A DNA stretch of 64,000 bases, taken from NCBI GenBank assembly GCA_020881915.1, contig JAJFPB010000006.1, forward strand, positions 3,720,001-3,784,000, read 5' to 3'. This DNA is from Paramyrothecium sp. XJ0827 (lineage: Eukaryota; Ascomycota; Sordariomycetes; Hypocreales; Stachybotryaceae). The position numbers and the translations under genes were made by a program. The notes below the pieces were generated by a model. It worked only from the letters and a program-made list of their open reading frames with translations. It made no database searches and was not told the origin of the DNA. Shown piece after piece: positions 1 through 12,917 of this stretch (its first letter is position 1; every line of letters starts with the position of its first letter).

Positions 1-1089
1 CAACCATCCTGACGACACAGAGGCTAGAGCCTGGTCTGCAAAGGATTCCCAACTACTATCAACGGTATCAAAAGCATGATCTGCTCCAGGGACAACGTCA
101 AATCTCAGGGCAGTATCCGGCTGGAAATGCCGCACCGCATCCACGAAGCTCCTGACCGATCGGATGGGAACGGTGGCGTCTTGATCTCCAGTCATGATCC
201 ACCTGCTCCATATCAGCCGGAGGAATACAGATGGTTGATATGAACGGGAAAGAGTACTCACATCGTCTTAGGCAGCTTCCCACCACCTCTCAGCCTGTCA
301 ACCGGCGAAAATTCGGGCAAGTTCAGGTTTTTGTTGTCAATGAGCAGGGAATAGAAGAGGCCGTGCTGGACGGATGCAGCAGACCAGGGGATCCTTTCCC
401 ACTCGGCTCTAAGCGTAACCTGCTTCCGCGCCGCCTCGATTAATTGAATAGTTTCGTCCTTTGGAAGAATCTGATCTGGGGGCAGGCGCAGAACCGTAGG
501 CTCGCTCTCGGTGGGTCCGTCGACGAAGTGTGTGTCGCGTGGGTCTACCAAGGGATATGTCATAGCCACAGCCGCGACCTCATCTGGATGAGACATGGCA
601 ATCTGTGACACAGCAAATCCTCCAGCCGAACCACCGGTAAGCAAGACCTTGGAAAAGTCTAGGGAATATCCGGGGTAGTGCTGGTCCAAAATAGTGGGAG
701 AAGTGTTCTTGAACCACTGCCAGAAATCTTCCAGGTCCTCAAGAATGTCACCGACACCATTAGCAGTAGGGAGGAGACGGTGATCTACCGAGACTATGAT
801 GGCCGAAGCTTCGATGGCAAGTTTGATCGTATATCGAGGGATGACAGGTGCGAAAACGGCGTGGCCGGTAGTGAGAAATCCTCCATGGACATTGACAATA
901 ACAGGATGTGGGCCGGGCTCTAGAGTCTTGGGCAGAAAGAAAGCAGCCTTGATGTCTTGGGAGGAGACAGTTTTGTACCTGGAGGAAATGAGCAGATTGG
1001 TCTGACGATGTGAGCAATAGCACCTACGTCTCTTCAAACACGTGGAAGGGTTCAAAAATGGACTCATCGGGCCACGCGGTATCAGACAT
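1..1089 (-). CDS. alpha/beta-hydrolase (esterase/lipase-like), C-terminus off the left edge
   Basis: Probable soluble alpha/beta-hydrolase of the HSL/BD-FAE type, cleaving small esters; the substrate is unknown. Three exons on the minus strand: 1028-1089, 262-978 and 1-202, with introns 979-1027 and 203-261 keeping frame. The ATG at 1089 was chosen because exon 1 (MSDTAWPDESIF...) splices cleanly into the conserved core. Visible landmarks are the oxyanion-hole HGG (VNVHGGF), the nucleophile elbow GGSAGG, and in the last exon the acid-loop TGDQDATVP followed by GADHAF with the catalytic His. All triad positions are therefore present; only the end of the protein is missing. No signal peptide is seen, so it is probably cytosolic. 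It is transcribed divergently from the Zn2Cys6 regulator starting at 1989. Confidence 0.8.
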
Positions 1090-1988
1090 GGTGATGCTGT
1101 TGATGAGGATTGGTTATGAATTGTGTTTTAGACGAGCCTCGGTATTGTGTTGCAAATTTAAGAAGACAGACTAGGGTGAAAGAACAACTGTCGTGTTGGA
1201 TGTCCATTCTGAAGAAGCGGCTAGAAGTGGAATATTTATATCTGTTGGATACCATCTCGATTTACCAGCCATGCGCCCTGCATTGTGCAACGGAGAATGC
1301 GGCTTCATCCCGGCGACCGGATGTGCTGAGTCCACCCGGGTTCGGCTATCATACGCCTGAAGGATGCTTTCTTCGCCATGAAGATGAGTCAACCGGCGTG
1401 GAAGAGGAATTTCCTCTTTGTAGGTGCTATGGATAAGCTGCACAGAACTGCACAGAACCAATGTAGTTTTTGCAGCCAAGAGATGCCTCATCAATGACAA
1501 ATGGACTTGCAATGGAGAAGACGGAAAAGGAGTTTCCAACAGGGGTGAGTCAGCGGATGTCTTCAATCCGCCAAGCAAGCCGACCCATTTAATTCGCCAA
1601 TTAACGTTGAATAACGTTACTCGTTAAACTGCACCAAGTATACGGAGGTGACTGGTGTATAAACATAGATATTCTTTACTTACTGGTCTCGCAATTGGTT
1701 CAGTTTCTGTGGTCGGTATATCCTGTTACTGTTCGCACCACAGCTGAGAAGTTGGCCCGATCATTCATTTTCCGCGGATCAGTATCTGTAGACCGTTATC
1801 ACAAAGTCCGATGTAGCGTCTCATGATTAGAGTACATGGCACTGTGTATCAGGGGGCCATGTGGGACCCTGTAAAGATTGCTAAGCTGGACGATGGATGA
1901 TGACCGCCCGTCAACTGGTCTGCATGTGTCCCACCTCCAACGCGTCAACCTGCTCTGCACGCTCGCAACGGTGCTCATTCGCCTCGTC
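1090..1988. other. intergenic, divergent promoter region
   Basis: About 0.9 kb between the divergent hydrolase and Zn2Cys6 genes. Only short overlapping open frames without recognisable domains are present; I see no further gene. Confidence 0.5.
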
Positions 1989-4560
1989 ATGTCAGAGGAT
2001 GTGATCCAGACCCAGGCCAGGCGGAAGCCACGAAGCTCGGGAGCATGTGATTTTTGTCGACGGAGAAAGGTACTGCTAGCCCAATCCTCTCCTCAATCCA
2101 CCTTCGTGCATTGTTCATGCAAATGCTTACCCTCGATGTGAACGCTCGATAGTTGGGCTGCGATAACGGCAAGCCAAAATGTGAGAATTGTCGTGAGCAT
2201 GGCATGGCCTGCGGTTATACTCAGAGACCCAAGCCCGAGAGGCCATCGAATACTCGGATCCTCAAACTGGAAGCGGAAAATGAAAAATTACGTGAATCCT
2301 TGAGAAGACTTGAGCTGCGCGCGGAGAGCCAATTCACGCAGGATGACGACCCCAGGGCGGCGCTGCAGGTTCCTGCAATAGAGTCAGCCAGCGTCTTCCA
2401 CGGAGACTCGTCTTCGGCTCCGGGCGATACACCAGAGACATCTGGATCAGACTCCCTATACACGTTTTCGACAACGCCGCCGTCTAATGGATGGAACATT
2501 GCATATCGCTGCCCAGTCGCCTCAAAAGCGGCCCAGTTTCATGGACCGTCGAGCACAATGTTTGATGAGGAGCCGCAGTCTAACCAACAGAGACATACGT
2601 CTACTATGTTGAACGACGATTTGAACGCCAAAAATAGGCTGCTTGCCAACACTTTAAGACAACGTATGCGCAACTATCTTGTTGGCGGTTCGTACCAACG
2701 TACTAATCTTCAAGTCCAGGTCAGCTCGAATTGGTGAATGTCAAGAGTGGCTCCCTCGAGTTTGACGGCGTCGACCCTGACCTGGGCATGGAACTCTTGA
2801 CTATTTTCTGGAACCGCCAACATCATCTTGGGTCTATCGTTTATCGGCCAATGTTTATGCGAGACATGGCTCAGAACGGCCCCTACTTCTCCAAGATGCT
2901 TCTCAACGCCATGCTCTTTACTGCATCAAAATACTCCGAGAACCCTGCAGCACGGGTGGACCCGAACAACCGAGACACCACTGGGTACCGCTACCTCACT
3001 CGTTTCGAAGAGCTGCTCAACAAGAATAGTGATATGTTCCGCAAGAGCCATATCACGACCATCCAGGCACTTCTAATAGTTGCCGACGGTTTGTTCGCGT
3101 GGTGTGACGAAAGAAGCTTGTGCTGGCATTACGCGGGGATTGCAATCAACACACTTGTTGACCTGGGCATCCATGCGGGCGGGCCGAGTCTTCGAAGGTC
3201 GAAATGCCTTCAGGCGGAGGACCTAGAGATACAGCGCAGAGTCTTTTGGGCTGCCTATAGTGAGGCCTTCCCCTCGAGTCCTACTATTCTACCATTATTG
3301 ACATCATTATTTGGCAGTCATGGATAAAGTGCACTCCATCTACCAGGGCCGTCCAGCGCGGCTGAAGGAGGCTGATAATAGCGTGCCCATCAAGTTCCTA
3401 GACGATTACGAAGAGCTGGAACAGTTCAACAGTTTGACATTCGCAACCACACCCAAAGATCTAGGTCCGACCTATAGCATTTCGACCTTCGAACAGTTGT
3501 GCAAGCTCAGCGTTAACATGGATCGAATCATATCGACATTTTATTCCGAGCAGAGCTGGAAGATGGATTCTACGACGCTGCTTCGTGAGAAGAATAAGCT
3601 GTACGAAAGGCTCAAGCAATGGCGGAAAGCGTTACCGGATCATCTTAGGATCAACTTGGACGACCCGAGCCGCTCAAATATCTTACCCCATACACTGTCT
3701 TTGATGTAAGTCGAATCATGTCTCGGATCTATCACATTCCGCTAATCTGCGACCTCAGCTCTATGTACAATGCCCTCGTCATTCTCCTGCACAGACCATT
3801 CGTATCTGATGGCCACCTCAAATCCTCGTCCTCAACCGTGGCAAGTGAGGCTTTCTCCACCTGTGCCGCCGCCGCCATCGAGATTGATCGTATCCTGCGG
3901 GTCTATAGAGGTCACTTCTGCATGAAAACACCACCCTATTTCGTTTCCTATGCGACGTATGTCAGCGCCACAATACACGTGCGCATCGCAGCGCAAAAGC
4001 CACCCGGCTCCGAAGCCCACAGGCTCCTACGGCACTGTTTAGATGTTTTGTCCGTTCACCGGATCGTGTGTCACGCGCCGCGGAGGTCGATGCACGTGCT
4101 TCTCGGATTGATCAAGCGACTGAAGGTTGATGTGGGAGACTTGACAAACTTGGCCGGTCTTGACTGCGAACAGATACAGGAACAGGCCGTCAATGGAACC
4201 GTGTCAAGCTCTGATGAGACTGCAATCTCTGGGGATGGGGTTAACGGTAGCCTGCTACCCCTCGATTGGAGCCAAAATAACGGTTTCCGTATGGATATCG
4301 ATCTCTTTATGACAGATATTGATATGGCAGAGATAATGCGGAGCTTCGACGTCGAATCCAACCAAGAGGTTTTGCAGCTAAATAATGGACAGACTGAGAC
4401 GGATGGTGCATTCCGAGTAGCCCAGGATAACGGAGCCTGCAACACGAATGCTCTTTATATGGACTCGCTAGGCCAACAGGTCAACCACCTTCCCGAAGTC
4501 GATTGGCAATTCTTCAATGATGTACTGTATGGTTTCGATGCTGATATGCGAGATCAATGA
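1989..4560 (+). CDS. Zn2Cys6 transcription factor with fungal-specific regulatory domain
   Basis: Nuclear DNA-binding regulator of 773 aa predicted from five exons: 1989-2069, 2153-2663, 2720-3259, 3318-3705, 3759-4560. The first intron interrupts the zinc cluster; splicing restores CX2CX6CX6CX2CX6C (ACDFC..RRKLGC..KCENC..GMAC), which fixes both the ATG at 1989 and the intron. A short coiled coil (LEAENEKLRESLRRLE) follows the cluster, as is usual for dimeric members. The middle part carries the fungal-trans (MHR) signature RRVFWAAYIMDKVHSIYQGRPARL, itself rebuilt across intron 3260-3317. The acidic C-terminus may be an activation region. The MHR resembles NirA/NIT-4-like proteins, but I cannot assign a pathway; the divergent hydrolase is a plausible target. 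Confidence 0.85.
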
Positions 4561-5731
4561 ATCAAATATCTACCAATGCGAATTAAGCAATATCCGAGGT
4601 CATGAATGATAACATCTTCCTTATGAAGCTATTCTCTGTCCAAAGCTGCAGCGGGGGCTTATCCGGGAGTTCTGGCTCTCCCAAACTGGGCTATAACACA
4701 TCATTGGCATGATCACAGATGGCTAGCATCACGAGCTATGTCTGTAGGGCACTTTGAGGTCCGCTGTACACCAGCTCAACGAAGCAACTGCGGATATAAG
4801 TGGACGCCCATAGGAAGCAGAAGAGAAGGTTGCCCAGAGAGCCAGCGATCTAGGCCAGTCGCGGAAGACTCAAGGAAGATTTCACTGTTACAACGTAGGG
4901 CATATCACTCCCAAATCATACGTCTGAAGGCGTACCAACCAAGTCCATCCATTGCAATACATCATTTAGCTTGGCACTCGCTGTTCGTACTCGATCCCGC
5001 TACGCATCTTCTGGTAGGTTCTAAAGTCTTGTAGAAATTTAGAGATGCCTTTTCTTGGTCCTCCATCCAGCTCATAGTTAAGAATCGCCTCGCTTCGTCT
5101 ATTTTTGACATCACACCATTGCGTAGCCTTTGAGAAGCATCGTCCACCTTGGCACTGCTCCTACTCATCAGCTAATACACTGCAACGCCATACTAGCACA
5201 TTTCTGCAGTTGCTGCACGAGGCTTCCCCAGCAGTGTGCCACCCTGTGGCCATTTCCTTCTCATAGGGCGGCCCAGTGGTCAAGTTGACTGTGAGGTGAA
5301 AAAGGAATGCTTGGAAAAGAACCCCCCGGTACCAGTGCAACATCTGCCAGTACTTGAACCTTGATCAAAATGACATGGATAGAGGTACAATTGTAAGCGA
5401 TCTGTTTCTCTTATTGAAAGGGAAGAATAATACTTTTTGAGAAGGAGAAAGGCGTGATAACTGAAGTTAGGCACCCTCTTTCTTCATTGCGGTGTTCCCA
5501 CGCATTCCGTTATCTGCAGACCTCCCACTGCGGCTCGAACTGCGCATTGTCGAATTGCCATCTTTGACCAGAAGCTATACCGCATGTTGAGGGCCCTACG
5601 AGTATGCTGAGTCACAACACAGATCAAAGTTGTTCAAGGGGTGTGCGAAAAGTCTAGTTGTATTTACTTTTCTTCTATTAAGCTAAAGCAGAACTTTTCA
5701 TGGGTATCAGCGTCATACTCATTCATCATAT
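4561..5731. other. intergenic, no gene seen
   Basis: Convergent 3' flanks of the Zn2Cys6 and histone-chaperone genes. Only short frames without similarity to anything I recognise; no RNA gene seen. Confidence 0.5.
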
Positions 5732-6715
5732 CTATGCCATCTCAATATCCTCGTCGTCATCGTCGTCCTCGTCAATCTCAATGTCGCTGTCAATGGTGTC
5801 GGCGAAGAAGTAGTCAATGGCGTCAGGCCAGATGTCCTCGGCGATGGTGACGGCGACGTCGTGGCCAGGGGGGAAAGTCTCGACGTCCTCCTCGGCGAAC
5901 TCGTAGTCGTCGTCCTCATCGTCATCCTCCTCCTCCTGGGGCTTGCCGGCCAGGGCGGCCTCGCGGCGGGCTTTGGCCTTGAGAGTGGCCTCCTTGTTCT
6001 CGGCAGCGCTGGTCCAGCGGCCGCGGTAGGAGAAGAAGTTGAAGAAGCTGATGGCACCATCGACCTTCTCCTCGAGAAGCTTGGCGAGGGCCTTGTACTG
6101 GGGCAGCTCCTTGGCCTGGGCGTCGCGAGCCTTGCGGGCATCGGTGGAGAGGACAGCGTCAAGCTGCTGGCTGGGTGTCTGCTTCTGGGCGGTCCACAGC
6201 TCGTAAGCGGCGTCCGTCAGGCCCTCGGTAAGGTCCTTTCCGGCCTTCCAGTTAATCTTGATAGGCTCCGAGACCAGGCCGGTGGAGCCATCGGTGCTGT
6301 AGCGGAAGTACAGCGTCTTGGACAGCACGCTGTCGGTGAACCACTCGTTGTCCTTGAAGTGGAAGTTGATGGTGACGCTGCGAGGCTCACCGAACTTGTC
6401 GAGACCAGTATCGGTGGCTGAGGCGCCAGCGGGGATTTCTGGACGAAGAACCTCAAGGCGAACGAGAGCCTTGGCCAGGATCTCGCCGTCAGCGGGGGTG
6501 ATGGCGGCCTCGAGCTCATTGGCGGCGTTGTCGAAGACAACGGCCCAGAAGCCGGGGATCTTGTCGATGGTCTGCTGGCGCTGAGAGAGGACAGGAGCCA
6601 TCTGCAGGACCTTCTTGGCCATGAGCTCAGCGTCGATGTCCGACAGGGTGTCGTCCAGGAGCTGGAGCTCCTGGAGAGCCTGGGGGTCGATCTCGATGGC
6701 GTCCTCGGCAGACAT
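5732..6715 (-). CDS. NAP/SET-family histone chaperone (Vps75-like)
   Basis: Intronless, 327 aa. Binds histones H3-H4 or H2A-H2B in the nucleus; in yeast the family member Vps75 also partners the acetyltransferase Rtt109. The start ATG at 6715 (MSAEDAIEIDPQ) gives the normal family length; the longer open frame upstream is 5' UTR. The N-terminal half has a long dimerisation helix (about residues 10-55, ending in IPGFWAVVFDN), followed by the earmuff domain with the typical PRSVTINFHFKDNEWF strand and, later, AISFFNFFSYRG. The tail is extremely acidic (EEEDDDEDDD and IDEDDDDDEDIE), as expected for a NAP-fold chaperone. The family call is firm. Vps75 rather than a SET/TAF-I orthologue is an inference from length and the absence of an extended N-terminus. 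Confidence 0.88.
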   Translation of the reverse strand: MSAEDAIEIDPQALQELQLLDDTLSDIDAELMAKKVLQMAPVLSQRQQTIDKIPGFWAVVFDNAANELEAAITPADGEILAKALVRLEVLRPEIPAGASATDTGLDKFGEPRSVTINFHFKDNEWFTDSVLSKTLYFRYSTDGSTGLVSEPIKINWKAGKDLTEGLTDAAYELWTAQKQTPSQQLDAVLSTDARKARDAQAKELPQYKALAKLLEEKVDGAISFFNFFSYRGRWTSAAENKEATLKAKARREAALAGKPQEEEDDDEDDDYEFAEEDVETFPPGHDVAVTIAEDIWPDAIDYFFADTIDSDIEIDEDDDDDEDIEMA

Positions 6716-9700
6716 GTTGGCTAGTATTCTCTGAGAGGGTTTCAAGGGGATATGTGTGTGTAGCTGAAAGAAGAGGCCGTGATGGAGGGAAGGGATCGCA
6801 GGAGCATGCAACTTATAAATGGCCAAACAGTGCCTGGATTTCCCTCTCGTTGCCACGGCAAATGTACAGCAATAATAAAAGCGTCTATGCTAGTCCACCT
6901 CTTTGCTGGCAAGCTCTCGAAAAAGAGGTGTGGCTAGAGTGGGGAAGAGAAAAAAAAATCTTCAAGGCGGATCACCAAGGACCCATGCGACGAATAGATC
7001 CAACGGCATGCGAGAGACCCTTGGAGCTAACAACTTCTCAAGTGGGGGGTCCTTGGTCCCCTTTAGGCAGAAATTTCCCTTGGGCTGGTTGAAGAAACGA
7101 GGGGTAATAAACAAAACAACATGGCCAGTATTGCGTGACTGTGCCTCTGGATTGGAAGAGTAGGGAGTGTTTATGTGACTTGTTCTTCAGCTGACGATGC
7201 TTTGCTGCGAAGGGCAGGGCACACGTGTAAGAAGAGCCAGTAGCAAAGGCCTCGTCACGCCTTTCAAATGCAGTGGACGAGATACTACTAATTCTGGCTC
7301 TCAGCCTGTAGCCCATTGCCTGATGGTTCTGCTCTATCGCACCTCCAATCCTTTAGCAGACAATGCAGCAAGGATTGGACCAGATCGCTTGCTGAGATCC
7401 CGCAAGATAAGCAGGCCCTTGTCATTGCTGGAGAGGCAAACCCTGCTGCCATCGCTAGTCCTTCCCCCAGATTCGAGGCACCCTTGTGCTCTTCTTCCAT
7501 GAGCCCAGAGCACGACTCCAAGCGCGGATCAAATATTCCATGCCCAGGTTTGCCAGGCTGGCCAGGTTATCTTCCTACATTCCCGCTGCAATAATCAGGA
7601 CGAAAATACATAATTTTGAAGTCGCCACCAGAGCATCTAGACCGGATGGGAGTCACGCTTCATGCAGAATCCACGGGGAGCATGGCCACAAACCGCCACT
7701 CACGGAATAGCCACTCCACATTCTGCTTCCAGTGACCTACAAGCCGGGTAAATGTCGCCACTGTCCTTAAGCACCCCCGGAATCCTTCAGAAGACCATGC
7801 ATGCCATTTGCAGAGTTTACGGTCTCTACGGCAGTCGTCACCCAGAAACGAAGATTTGTGGTTTGGACAAGCGCAGTTCTTCCAGGTTGAAGAACGTGTG
7901 AAAAGAGATTGGGCACAGAATGAATGTATATTGCGCTGCACAGCACTCCTAGTAGTGGACAGAACATGTAGCCTGTGAACGACCTGCCTCGGGCAGCGAG
8001 TAGAATGTAACCAACCAAGAATGCTTGTCATCCATGACATGAAGATGTGAATCCTCACTAAATAGCACTGGCTCAGTCATCCCTCCTACGAAACTACTGC
8101 CAGTAGTCCACCTTCTGCGCGCCGAAGCTCTCAACCATATGCTGGTCTCGTGCCGCAACGTCGGCGAAATGTGCCTACCGACAGTCCGCTGGCTAACTTC
8201 TGTCGCCTGAAGTCGTCTGGAAGTCCATGCATTGCACTCGCCATCGTCTTTTGGTGTCTACACTGCAAACTGTTATTGAATCGTGTCTGCAGACGCCCCA
8301 AGCACGTCGCCGATGTTGCGCTCCTTGAAGCCGACAAGACGGGACGGCCAGGATCTGAAAACGGAGTATGGTCGTCCGCAGTCGCTGTCGATGGCCCGGG
8401 CGGTGGTTGGGTACAAGATTCGGGCTGTGAATCTCGACTTGAAGGTCAGTATCTGGCATTGCATCTACAACAACCGTGTGACGACTTGCCTTGGCCTAGG
8501 TTCGGCTGTGTGGTCGTGCGAAATGAATCGTAATCGCAGGTGTACCGAGAAGTTTCTGCACCACAACATCAAGCTTCAGGGTGGTGCGGAATGGCAAGAT
8601 TGTCGGTGGGAGTGCCTGAGACAGAGGCCTCATCGAGCTGGCGGTCGTACACATCATCCGAACCCCGATCTCTAGGTAAGTACCACTTCTCCCGCACCTG
8701 GATTGAAGCATCGAGAACCGCTGGCGGATCGGAGGACTCATAAGTTGCCGGGTGTTGTCTCCAGATATCTCGCCGTCATTTTACGTTCTCGTTCAAACTG
8801 CCTCACACTGCTCTGACCACCAGTCAGCATATGTCTACCAACAACCAGGCTTACGCAACTGAACAAAGCTTTTCCACCAAGTTCAAGCACGAAAAAGACC
8901 AAAGCTCGAGATTCTTTTGCCCTAACCACTCACCTCGGAAATTTGTTTTCGTTAGCACGCCATAACTTGATCGGGGCTTTTCCAATGTTGATGGGGAAGG
9001 AGACCCTAATGTCGACATGCTCGATACGGTGAGCAACGACAGTCGTGGACAGATCAAGGAGGGTTCATACAGAACCAGATCAAGGCCGGTAGAGTGATTG
9101 CAGCAAACTCGTCGGCGCTTAATCACAACGCTGGGGGCTGCACTCTGTCAATGTAGAGGCTCGCGTTCTGGTCCTACGCCTGCAAGACCAAGGGCGTCAT
9201 CAAAATCGCACTGCCAAACTTGACAGGGAAGAACTCGTGACCCAGAACTCAACAGCAACCTGGGGGAAGTGCTCAAGCGTGATGGGGCATGTCGGGAAAG
9301 GGTCACAGTAGCTTGACAGCACTCCAACTAGGTTGCCAGTCCCTGTGCAACAGCAAACTATTCCAGTGCTAAAAAGCGACGAACTGATTGGCACATTTGC
9401 GAGATCAGCCTGAAAATGCAGGATTCCGCTCAAATGACGGGCCATTTGCATCCGTTGCTCCAGAGCACAGTCCCAGACTTAAGGGGCGTGTTGGCAAATC
9501 TCAAACGCGGCTCAGCTGGTACCATGGCAGGCTCTTTGATTGCCTGGCAAAGAAAGAAAGAAAAAAAAGGAACTATCGCAAAGCAAGTCATCCGCACAGC
9601 AAGTAATCATTTTCAGAACCTACCTTGGAGTTCCTCTTTCAGCCATGTAAGCGAGCCGGAAAGAGGCGGCAGAGGACGCGAAATGGCCATCATGGCGATC

Positions 9701-11085
9701 TCAGCCGTGCTCCCACCCTTTCACATGCCATGGTAGGCGACCTGGGGGTGCGGCTAGACGTCGATGTGAAAGGGGTGGAAACACGGCTGGGAGCGCCATG
9801 TTGCCATACTGTGCAAGTACCTATTTGTCTACAGCGAGGCTGTAACCCTTTCACTCCACCCTTTTCTTTTGTCCTCCCTTCTCTTCCGTTGTTGGTACCT
9901 CCAAGACACACGGAACGGGTAAAAGACCAGCAACATGGGTGAACGAAGGCTCAAGACTGCGGGCCCCTTCGACAAAGCTGTCGGTGACCGGGAAACCCGA
10001 TCTCAACTACTCCGTTCAAGGCCACTGCACATAGCGATCGCGGGAAGCTACCGGATTTGAGGCAATTTGCTGATTGTCTAGAATTCTTCCGTGTCACCCA
10101 AGCGCGCAATTGCCATCGCCCTTCATCTTGCGTGCATCCGACCGGCTTCCGTGGCCAACTCATCCGAAGGCGCTCGTCACCGCTCTTCCGCCGCCACTTC
10201 AGGTAGCATTTGCAACCAGCAAGCCCTGGCCAGCTGGCACGCTTTGACGATTGTGTCGGCTCACTCTCCGGGTCTCCTAGTGTGGCTTGTGTGAGGATGG
10301 CCACATGCTCAGTCATTCGTGCGCTGCGAAGGCACGGTGAAAGATGGGCAAGGGAAGTCCGCGCGAGCTCAATCCATCACAAAGGCTCGAATCAATTCAC
10401 TCGCACAAGTCCTTTTCAACGGCGTAGCCATATTGCATTTGCCGACCTTTATGGTTGCAACAATCATTGCCATTGCAGATTGTACGAAGCGCCATGAGTG
10501 ACATATTGTGAGATCCCCTGATTGACATGGCAAGACTTGAATTGCCATGCCATGCCGTTCATGCTTCGTGTAAATTCTTTCAAGGATGCTAAGCATTATG
10601 TGCTAAGTGATGTTGTACTCAAATCGAATAAACCGTTGATTCATTCTTTGCGAGGGTGCATGGCATGGGTGTGAATGCGGATGCTCTTGGCTTCAGCGCT
10701 CCAAACTTTTCTTCTCCCAGCGGTTCCTGGATACTGTGAGCGAAGGAAAATAAGACCCCCGGCTCGCTGTACCTTCCTCTAGGCTCTACTGCCAGTCCTT
10801 GGACAGTTAGGTCGTGCCTCGAATGATACTCATCCGTCAAGGACAAAAGCCAGAGGGACTCACTCACTGTCACTACGCTGTGCTACCACGTCATCCTGAG
10901 GGGCGCATCCGCCTCCAGAGCTTCAAGAGGGAGGCACTGCAAAATGGCCGGCGGCCGTTGGCCCAAGAACGAGATTCTTGTATTCAATCGTGTCCAACAT
11001 TTCACCACCTTGTCACCTCGCATTTAAACATTTCAAAGGGATGTGCTCAAGAACTGCATTCGTAAATGCCCGTTACTGCTGTATT
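6716..11085. other. 4.4 kb gene-poor stretch
   Basis: The first part is the 5' flank of the histone chaperone (TTTATAA on the minus strand near 6811-6819). Beyond it I find no open frame with a recognisable domain and no chain of exons that I can splice convincingly. Base composition looks similar to the flanks, so it is not an AT-rich RIP-degraded island. A short stretch near 8280-8740 looks weakly coding on both strands (see findings). Confidence 0.5.
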
Positions 11086-12917
11086 CTAAAACTGAAATTG
11101 CTGGTACACTTTCCACCACTTCACAAAAGTTTCGTCCATGAGAAGTCTTGAAACCTTCAAGTGCGACTCCCTAATTTCTCGACGCTTGAGGGCCTTCAGA
11201 CTCGTCAGCTCATATTTGGCCGTACGCTGAATCAGATCCAGCGCCCTGTCTGCATGTTGTATGATTTTTTTCGTGCTCTGTCGACGTACTTCAACCCTTG
11301 AGAATGCTGACTTCAGGGTGTAAGCATATGCTTGAATCTCAAAGACGTCCCACGCTTTGGCGTCCTTCGTCAGGGTCACTGACGATTCATTGAGACCCGG
11401 CAACAATTTAAAAGGACCATTCGCCAAGCTTTCAACCTGCTGAATCAGGGAGTTGCTGTTGCGAATTGTCGCGCACACCTTGCATTCTTGTGAGTCGCGA
11501 CCCCCACCTTCACTGATCTTCTCTGAAAACTCCCTGAGACTTTCGCGATGCACTTGAGCCTCTTCGGCTATCTTCTGCCATTGAGTAACCATCTTGTCCC
11601 TGGCGCTTGCGAGTGGCCAGCAAAGTCCAACATAGGATGCAACCAGGCAGACGATGCCGCCAGAGGCATGATGAAGCTGAGCATTTTTCTCCTGTTCAAG
11701 GACGGCCATGCTCCTTCTGTGTCGTGTGAGTAGTGCTCGGAGCTCGTCAGAAATTTCTTCTAATTGCTCGACAAGCTGTGGGGTAATTTTCAGCAACTCT
11801 GACGAGAGTTCGCTGGCTGACTCGGCCAGTAAAAATTCTTCAGCCCTCGCATCTTCTTCCCATGAGCAGGTCGACATCCCTTGAACAAGTTCATCAAGTA
11901 TCGCTACAGCTCGGATAATACCTTCTGGAGAGTGTATGAACGGAGTCGTTTTGACAAAGATGGGCAACGTTGAAAAGCTTGCCATTGGTTCATGCCCTTG
12001 GCCGTTGAAAGCAAGCTTCCACAAAGCTCCTGGCCAGATACTGAAGACCATTGTCAACAGCGAAGAGAACCAATCTCTGATGTGAAGGAAGCAGAAGATT
12101 GCGAGGATCACTAAGATCATGAACCATGTGAGCCGATTGAAGATCAACTGGGAAAATAGCCGACAAAGGCTACTGAAAAGTGCCCTGGTCGTGGAGACAG
12201 GGGGGAGGGCTGCCAGTTCACCTCGAGCTGAGCCATCGGTGGTGCCAATAGCATTGTAAATAATGTAGTTGACTGTGACTGGAGCGTTGTGGTAATTCGT
12301 AATAGTGTGGTTGTAGTCATCCATCGTTTGACCAGCGGCGAACCTGGCATCAGTTTGCCCAAGAAGGGAGTGATAGAGCGGTGTAGGCGTGGTTTCGATG
12401 GCGGGATGATTCGATGTGGTGGCTAGCCTCTGATCAATCTCGTCGTGTACTTCGTCGTCGGCGTGGGGACGCACGGGGATGAGTTCGGCACGGTCAAGAG
12501 TCTACATGTTGAAGTGTCAGCATCCAGTGTACATGACAAATGGGTGAGACGTTGAAAGGAAGTGAAGAGGGTGTCGGGTGACGCGCGCGGGGACCACATA
12601 CCTGTGAGAGCTGACTATCCAGCTCATCCTCAGAAGCATCTGTAGAAGCACTGATCTGCCTCGTTTGGGGCACTTCGTTGGTTGTTTCCGTGGCACAATG
12701 GAGGCGCCCTTCCCTATCTTCATCGCCGTCTGCTCTGTCGGAATTTCCTTGTCGGATCAAGGCAAGGGAAGGCAACGCTAAACAGGAAGGATAATGTTCA
12801 GTGACAATGAACCCGTCGTGCACCAGGACTTTGGGGAAGGGGGGGCTCACCTGCTTGCTGACATTCTACTGTGCCAGCTTCTATCGCTTCTGCCGGGGGA
12901 GTTCTGGTGTTGTCCAT
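11086..12917 (-). CDS. orphan membrane protein with coiled-coil C-terminus
   Basis: Predicted 552 aa from three exons: 12851-12917, 12602-12777, 11086-12501; introns 12778-12850 and 12502-12601 have good GT..AG ends and preserve frame. The start is the ATG at 12917 (MDNTRTPPAEA). I recognise no named domain. The N-terminal ~190 residues are polar and low complexity. One clear hydrophobic segment (WFMILVILAIFCFLHI) is followed by a weaker one (LLTMVFSIWPGALW). The C-terminal half is mostly helical and charged (ASELSSELLKITPQLVEQLE), with a second hydrophobic patch (GGIVCLVASYVGLCW), suggesting a membrane-anchored coiled-coil protein. It sits among three other orphan membrane-anchored genes (13522-19034). 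Function unknown. Confidence 0.7.

Noticed and set aside
5861..6421. 186-codon plus-strand open frame
   Set aside because: Exact antisense of the acidic histone-chaperone gene; Leu/Gly/Val-rich composition is the mirror of Glu/Asp/Lys codons.
9951..10316. 121-codon minus-strand frame
   Set aside because: No family resemblance, no splice continuation and no ATG context support; treated as chance.
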